A stretch of DNA of 64,000 bases from Elgaria multicarinata webbii (lineage: Eukaryota; Chordata; Lepidosauria; Squamata; Anguidae). Within the stretch, counting starts at the first letter, position 1, and the number at the start of each line of letters is the position of its first letter. Location of the stretch: contig NC_086192.1 of NCBI RefSeq assembly GCF_023053635.1, positions 12,191,501 through 12,255,500 of the forward strand, in the 5' to 3' direction. Below, one piece after another: positions 49,190-64,000 of the stretch. The notes under the pieces are model-generated. The model made no database searches. It saw nothing but the letters and a program-made list of their open reading frames with translations, and was not told the DNA's origin. The translations under genes and the position numbers were made by a program.

Positions 49190-49637
49190 AGCTAATCCAC
49201 ATTATGCCAGTACTTTTCCAGCTGCGCTGGCTTCCAGTCCATATCCGGGCCCGATTCAAAGTGCCGGTATTAACAATGCAGTTTATCTGGAGGATTGCCG
49301 CCTCCCATATGTACTTGCCCAGACCATAAGATCATTTTCACGTGTCCCTGCCCAAGGAAGTGAGGCAGGTGACTACCACGAGCAGGGCCTTTTCTGCTGT
49401 GGCACCCTGGCTGCGGAGTGAACTCCCTAGGTGCACTCTTTCTGGCACCAGGTGAAGAACCTTTTAATTTCCCCGGTAGTTTAGCATTTTATCATCCTGC
49501 TTTTAACGCTGTCCTAAATCTGTATTTTAAGTCTGTAAAATCTCTGCATTGTGGCTTGGTTTTATTCTGGTTGTACTTTTGTATTGTGGTTTTAGATTGC
49601 GATTTAAGTTTCCATATTTTATACTTTTGAGCTGTAC
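49190..49637 (+). mobile_element. L2-like LINE relic
   Basis: Translates in part as LQLRWLPVHIRARFKV, the L2 motif HWLPVxxRxxFKV. Decayed. Confidence 0.6.
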
Positions 49638-49695
49638 TCTTCTTCTTCTTCTTCTTCTTCTTCTTCTTCTTCTTCTTCTTCTTCTTCTTCTTCTT
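49638..49695. repeat. (TTC)n microsatellite
   Basis: About 19 uninterrupted TTC units, a purine/pyrimidine tract. Confidence 0.95.
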
Positions 49696-50290
49696 TATAT
49701 AGCACCATCAATGTACATGGTGCTGTACAGAGTAAAACAGTAAATAGCGAGACCCTGCCGCATAGGCTTACATTCTAATAAAACCATAATAAAACAATAA
49801 GGAGGGGAAGAGAAAGCAAACAGGCACAGGGTAGGGTAAACAGGCACTGGGTAGGGTAAAACTAACAGTATAAAGTCAGAACAAAATCAAGTTTTAAAAG
49901 CTTAAGGAAAAAGAAAAGTTTTTAGCTGAGCTTTAAAAGCTGCGGTTGAACTTGTAGTTCTCAAATGTTCTGGAAGAGCGTTCCAGGCGTAAGGGGCAGC
50001 GGAAGAAAACGGACGAAGCCGAGCAAGGGAAGGAGAGACCCTTGGGCAGGCGAGAAACATGGCATCAGAGGAGCGAAGAGCACGAGCGGGGCAATAGTGT
50101 GAGATGAGAGAGGAGAGATAGGAAGGAGCTAGACAGTGAAAAGCTTTGTAGGTCAGCAGGAGAAGTTTATATTGGATTCTGAAGTGAATTGGAAGCCAAT
50201 TAAGAGATTTCAGAAGTGGAGTTACATGGTCAGAGCGGCGAGCCAAGAAGATGATCTTAGCAGCAGAGTGGTGAACAGAAACCAACGGAC
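49696..50290 (-). mobile_element. L2 LINE 3' end, open frame
   Basis: Minus-strand frame 49902-50285 reads HVTPLLKSLNWLPIHFRIQY, KLLLLTYKAFHCLAPSYLSS and FSSAAPYAWNALPEHLRTTS, an L2 ORF2 C-terminus of another subfamily. The 3' tail abuts (TTC)n. Confidence 0.85.
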
Positions 50291-50956
50291 TGATGTGAGA
50301 AAATCACATTTTCGATTTTAATTTTTGCAAACTGCCCAGAGCGCTTCAGCTATTGGGTGGAAGAAAGATGAAACGACGTGAATCAATTGACGTATGGAGA
50401 GAAGCTATTGCAGGGAAGACATCGAGGTCCCTGCGCTGGTACCTGAACGGCCTTTATGAAACTTACACCTTCTCCACTGTGCCTCCTCTTCCACCACCAC
50501 CCGGGCTTTAAAGTTAGATTGCAGCGAAGGCAAAAGCTTTGGAGAACTGCACTCCTTCCCCCTTCTGAGTACTTTGGACAAGTTTCCGGTTGAGGTTTCC
50601 AATCAAGCTCACGAAAGACTTCCTGCCAGCCCCAACTTCACAGGAAATTAAGAAGGGGTTTTAGTGCATCTTCTCATTTCCCATCACTTAAGACACAGAA
50701 AATGAAAGCATCTGAGGTTCTTGACCATGAAACGCATTTGGGGGGGGGGAGGGAGATTCCGTGAAAATAAATGTGTCAGTCCTGTTTTAGGCTGCCTGAA
50801 ACACCGGCAGGGGGTTTCCAGGTTCGTAGAATGTAGACAGGGAGAAAACAAGGGTGTGTGTGTGGGGGGGGGGGGAAGACATGGAACACAAACTGCAGAC
50901 ATGGAACACAAACTGCTGCTCTATAGCATATACAGTCATTCTGCTTAAATTAATAT
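50291..50956. other. Intergenic, G-rich scraps
   Basis: Runs of G near 50740 and 50865. No gene seen. Confidence 0.4.
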
Positions 50957-51133
50957 TACCGTATTTCTTCTATTCTACCACACCATCGATTGTAAGACGC
51001 ACACTAATTTCAGTGCCACCAACAGAAAAAAAGCTTTGATTCTAAGAAATAATAAACGCACCCGCGATTCTAAGACGCGCCCCGTTTTTAGAGATGTTTA
51101 TATGGGAAAAGAAGCAATCGAAGAAATACGGTA
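50957..51133. mobile_element. MITE with TACCGTATTTCTTC termini
   Basis: Left taccgtatttcttctatt, right aatcgaagaaatacggta; interior gattctaagacgcgccccg. Probably a TA-inserting family. Confidence 0.7.
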
Positions 51134-51988
51134 TTATGTTCTCCCCTTCCCCCCCCCCCCCCTTTCAGGACCATCCATACAAAACACCAGTTCATTAAAG
51201 CATGCTACAAGGGTCAGGAAAACCAGTTTTTATTTATTTATTAAAAACATATGAGTTGAGAGATATATCATAGGAAAAAAATTATTTCAAATATACAGAT
51301 ACTATTATCCAATTAGCCATTAAAGGAGAAAGAAACAGAAGCTTGGTGGACAAATTTCGACACCCCCTCCCTCCCCTCCCCTCCCAGTTCCCCCCGCCCG
51401 CCCCCCCCAATTGGGAAAACATAAAACCTGAACTACAGTAGGCATCATTCTTCTTTAATAAAAGGCCAAGTTGCATCTAGGGGCTGTTTTACTTGGATAG
51501 GCAGGTATTTTTTTATTATTATTATTTTTGCAAGTCCCTGTTGATTTTAATCAAGAAAAACAAAAGCTAACAATCATAAGTCAAGTGTCCAGCATTTCAT
51601 CCTCCCATTAGGTCTTTGAAATAATATAAGTCATTGTGAAAATGTCTCACGGCTTCATGACAATTCTCAGGACTTTTGAACAGAATAGACATTTCTATCT
51701 AAAAAGTACCAAAAAAAAAAAAAAAAAAAGGAGAGAGAGAAGGGCAGGTATGGGAAAGGTGGATAAAAGGTACTTCTCTTATACAGTTATATTACACAGC
51801 CCAGGTCTTTCCAGCAAACTCTTCGCAATCCTGGATGCTTTTGACTAGAGAGTGAGGAGGAAAAACAAAAAACGGCAGAGGTTGAAGTTAAATCAATGGC
51901 CGCTGGAAGTCCTATGAAAATAATTACTACTAGACATTTCTTATGCTGTGTTTCACTCATTCAACTTGGCCCTTTTGTTACTCTAAAG
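51134..51988 (-). other. Possible GTF2I 3' UTR / downstream
   Basis: AT-rich. The minus strand has aataaataaataaaaac at about 51227-51243, a possible polyadenylation signal 1.6 kb past the GTF2I stop. An exon-like stretch at 51796-51848 is discussed under rejected items. Confidence 0.35.
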
Positions 51989-52543
51989 CAGTGGTTCCCA
52001 AAGTGGGTGATACCGCCCCCTTGGGGGTGGGTGGGATTGCATAGGGGGGCGTTAAGAGGCAGGGGGGCGCTCGAGGTGGTCTTTTCCGAGAAGCGCCTCT
52101 CCAGAAGGTCTTAAAACCCAGGGACGTTTTTATGGGAGAAGGTAGTTTGGTCCCAAGCCATATAGGGGAAGAATCCACTCATGTATTAATACCGTTTAAG
52201 AAGAGTCCTTTTAACAGTGAATTGAAATGTTTCAAAAGCACCAAAACGCTAATGAAGAGACATACCCTGTTTGGTGTGCCCCGCCACGCCGGCTGCAAAA
52301 CAGAGGCGTCTGCTCTCTTCTCCCTCCCTCCCTCCCTCGGCAAGCCTGCAGCGGGTGCTTCGGATTTTGAATAAATATTCAATTAATTGTTACTGTTTTG
52401 AATTTTATTGTTATTATCTTCCTTAGTGGGTCGTTGAAAACCGCTATTCTGAATAATGATTTTTATAGTGTAGGATAGGGGGCACTGGGCAGGAGTTTGT
52501 GGAACCAAGGGGGCGGTGACCTGAAAAAGTTTGGGAACCGCTG
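51989..52543. mobile_element. hAT-type element with 8-bp duplication
   Basis: Termini cagtggttcccaaagtg and complement ...tttgggaaccgctg. Perfect target duplication ctctaaag at 51981-51988 and 52544-52551. 555 bp, no transposase frame seen. Just downstream of the GTF2I stop. Confidence 0.88.
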
Positions 52544-52804
52544 CTCTAAAGGTTAAGCTGGGCTAAAATTAAACGAAGGGGGCCCCAGGGACAAAATGAG
52601 CAAAACTTGAAGAAGACCACAACAGGGATACCGCCAAGTTAAGTAATCTACATAGTTACAGGGCCAATATAAGTGGAAGTTGGGTCGTACGTTCTGCATT
52701 CACTGTGAGACTTAGGGTCCATCTTCTATCTAGAAAAGCATCTGAATACCACCCAATGCTTCATTTCCTTTATGACTATCCTTTTACCCTAATGCCGGCG
52801 AGGT

Positions 52805-61881
<9,077 letters not shown>

Positions 61882-62554
61882 CTGCAGAGAAACACAGTGA
61901 AGTTTTGACATAAGGATATAAAGAAGTGAAATCACCAAGTAAACGCAACGGCAGTTTCATTTCCCCACAAGGCCAAAAGAAATCGCAAGCCGCTCAATAT
62001 AAATATCAACTGTGTGGAGGACTGAAAACGATCAGGGAGGCGAAAGCATCCCAACACATGCAATCCAGCTTGCTCCAAATTGTACTTGGCTTATTTAATA
62101 TCACTCCTCTAAGCCATCTCCCTTTTCAGAGCAGCTCAAACAACGTTGCGCGGCCAAAGTAAGCCCGTGAAGTCCTCTGTGTGCACCCTAAACCAAGAAA
62201 TTTACACATGTCATCTTCCCTCAAATGCTGTGCATAGAGGCAACTCTTGTTGGCCCTTTGGAAACAAGACTTCACAACTCCCGAAGATAAACCAGGAAGC
62301 CAGGATGGACTCCCAAAGGAAGTCAGAATGGCAGACTGAAGAAATGAAGACATAAGAACGTCCATCTAATCCACTGCTTTGTTTCAACCCCCTTAGGAAG
62401 CATGAAAGCAGCAGCCCACGCAGCATTTGCTGTCAGCAGCTGGAATATACAGGTACACTTCATTTGAACATGGCTCAACAGTTCCACTCAGTTGTTCTCC
62501 ACGAATTTGTCCTTTATCGCAATTATTTTATAATAATAATAATGTATTTACTTG
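61882..62554. other. GTF2I intron, nothing recognised
   Basis: No exon with I-repeat text or flanking splice sites was found here. Confidence 0.4.
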
Positions 62555-62830
62555 TTACCCGCCTCTCCCTCTGGATCGAGGCGGGGTGCAACACAAATGC
62601 AAACACCATAAAATACACCGAATTGATTAAAACATTTCAAACAAATACATTATTAAAAGCAGCACATTATTCAAAGGCATCTTAAAATTCACCTGGCCTG
62701 TCGGAAGAGATCAGTCGTTATGGCTTTCTTAAATTCCGGAAGGCTGTTAAGTTGACAAATCTCTCCCGGCAGGCCATTCCACAATCTGGGAGCGGCAGAG
62801 GAAAAGGTCCTCTGGGTAATTTTCTAGTGT
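62555..62830 (-). mobile_element. L2 LINE 3' end
   Basis: Antisense: ccgcctctccctctggatcg to gaggaaaaggtcctctgggt, same subfamily as 27800 and 44638. Confidence 0.75.
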
Positions 62831-63814
62831 AACACACAACTCCATAAAAGTATTTCTACACACACACACACACATACGTTAGAAGAGGCACAAACTCCTC
62901 TCTCCTCTTGACTGGACTTGAGAACCATCAATTAGACCACTTCAATTAGCTCTATGTACTTTGTGTCCAATTTATTTATTTTATCTGACAGTGCCATGGA
63001 TAAATGAGCCAATGTCTTATTTTTCACTCATATAGCTCCAAACCTGCCCATTAAAATTCCACTGGCCTGCTAATCATTCAAGTCTTTGTTTTGTCTTCAT
63101 TATTCTTCTGGGCAGAACAGAGTTACTGAAGAAGTGTTACACAGAAAGAAAAACAAAAGCGGAAAAAAAATAAGGGGTTTCAGTCCAGCTGGCCTCAGAA
63201 ACGCGATGTGGTTACGCTAAAATATGTCCTGAATTTAGATGAATTCTTGGTAAATTTAGCAAAGACAATATCACCACCACCAAAAAAATGGAATGATAGA
63301 AATTAGAGCAGAGCAGGGATAGGTAACTTGGAGTCCCTATGGCAACACGTGGGCAGAAACAAGGTTCCCCACACTGGTTTAGAGGCTGCTACAGTCAACT
63401 GCATCATACACAGTTCTCTTCAAGGTGCATTTATGAAAACTAACCGGGATTTTTGTTTCCTTAAGCTTTCTTTGATTTGACTTGCCATAGTCATTACATG
63501 CAGCACGTACTCACTGAACTTAATTAATAAGTGACAGAGCGTTTTCAAATTTCCTAGTTGGACTTTCCAACTTCAATTACTTTCAAGTTCTGCTTTCAGT
63601 TATCAGGCAAACCAAAGCACGTTGGTTTCTGTCTGCAACTCAAGAGACGCATTCAGAAGTTGGTACAGAAATAGTCGGTGCCGTGCGCTGGACTTTAAAA
63701 CATTATTTATGCTTATTTTCGTCAGATGCGGGGTTTGTGACAATGATTCCTTATTGGCTGATTTTCTCACACAGCTTGTCAGCTGGCATCTTTACTTTAT
63801 GAATAAAATTTTAT
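62831..63814. other. GTF2I intron, nothing recognised
   Basis: An (AC)n stretch near 62862-62873; otherwise AT-rich with no recognised content. Confidence 0.4.
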
Positions 63815-63895
63815 TGACTGATTTATTGCATTTCTATACCGCCCAACAGCCAAAGCCTTCTGGGCGGTTCACAAAAATTTAAACCGTTCCACAAT
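63815..63895 (-). mobile_element. L2-like 3' tail
   Basis: Complement of the tail: ctataccgcccaacagccaa and gggcggttcacaaaaa. Confidence 0.7.
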
Positions 63896-63897
63896 TC

Positions 63898-64000
63898 AAG
63901 AAGGACGCAGACAAGTTGGAGCGTGTCCAGAGGAGGGCAACCAGGATCATCAGGGGTCTGGAAACAAAGCCCTAGGAAGAGAGACTGAAAGAACTGGGCA
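63898..64000 (+). mobile_element. CR1 LINE, runs off the window
   Basis: Sense text for [20 protein letters not shown], the CR1 ORF2 C-terminal part. It is cut by the window edge. Confidence 0.88.

Noticed and set aside
51796-51848. Exon-like stretch on the minus strand with a strong acceptor, encoding KSIQDCEEFAGKTWAV and a stop
   Set aside because: First taken as the GTF2I last exon because phase and tract fit, but 52805-52863 encodes the true conserved end QIKQEPDPTW and stops before it.

Overview
The window is squamate reptile (lizard-type) nuclear DNA. Evidence for this is the repeat mix: CR1 and L2 LINE tails, Bov-B LINE 3' ends, Sauria-type tRNA SINEs, a SPIN hAT element and many palindromic MITEs. 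It is unlike mammal, bird or fish DNA. There are no bacterial features. The species cannot be named from the sequence alone.

Four vertebrate genes were reconstructed exon by exon from splice sites, reading phase and recalled family sequences. Order: CASTOR2 (+, last five coding exons, 1024-8936), RCC1L (-, 10080 to about 24.4 kb), NCF1 (-, all eleven exons, 28538-43547) and the 3' part of GTF2I (-, 52805-61881, continuing past the right edge). This is the distal Williams-Beuren block of human 7q11.23, here as a compact single copy with no sign of GTF2IRD2, NCF1 pseudogenes or large duplications. CASTOR2 and RCC1L converge. RCC1L, NCF1 and GTF2I run head to tail on the minus strand.

The genes do not form one pathway: CASTOR2 controls GATOR2/mTORC1, RCC1L acts in mitochondrial ribosome assembly, NCF1 (p47phox) organises the phagocyte NADPH oxidase, and GTF2I encodes TFII-I. 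The RCC1L end is a CpG-rich island (about 23.95-24.9 kb) with three NRF1-type sites and a YY1 site. NCF1 has a PU.1-like site about 125 bp upstream of its ATG.

Most of the remaining DNA is layered transposon relics. Main points for a second look: (1) a doublet of palindromic hAT elements with one outer 8-bp target duplication in RCC1L intron 1; (2) an inverted duplication on both sides of NCF1 exon 4; (3) a decayed copy of NCF1 exon 7 that has grown into a minisatellite; (4) three CR1 3'-end doublets sharing one junction; (5) a one-base frame disruption in a GTF2I exon; (6) an L2 fragment about 8 bp from an RCC1L splice donor, readable in frame; (7) a SPIN element; (8) an inverted repeat with hammerhead-like cores between CASTOR2 and RCC1L. 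I did not find a wholly new gene system.
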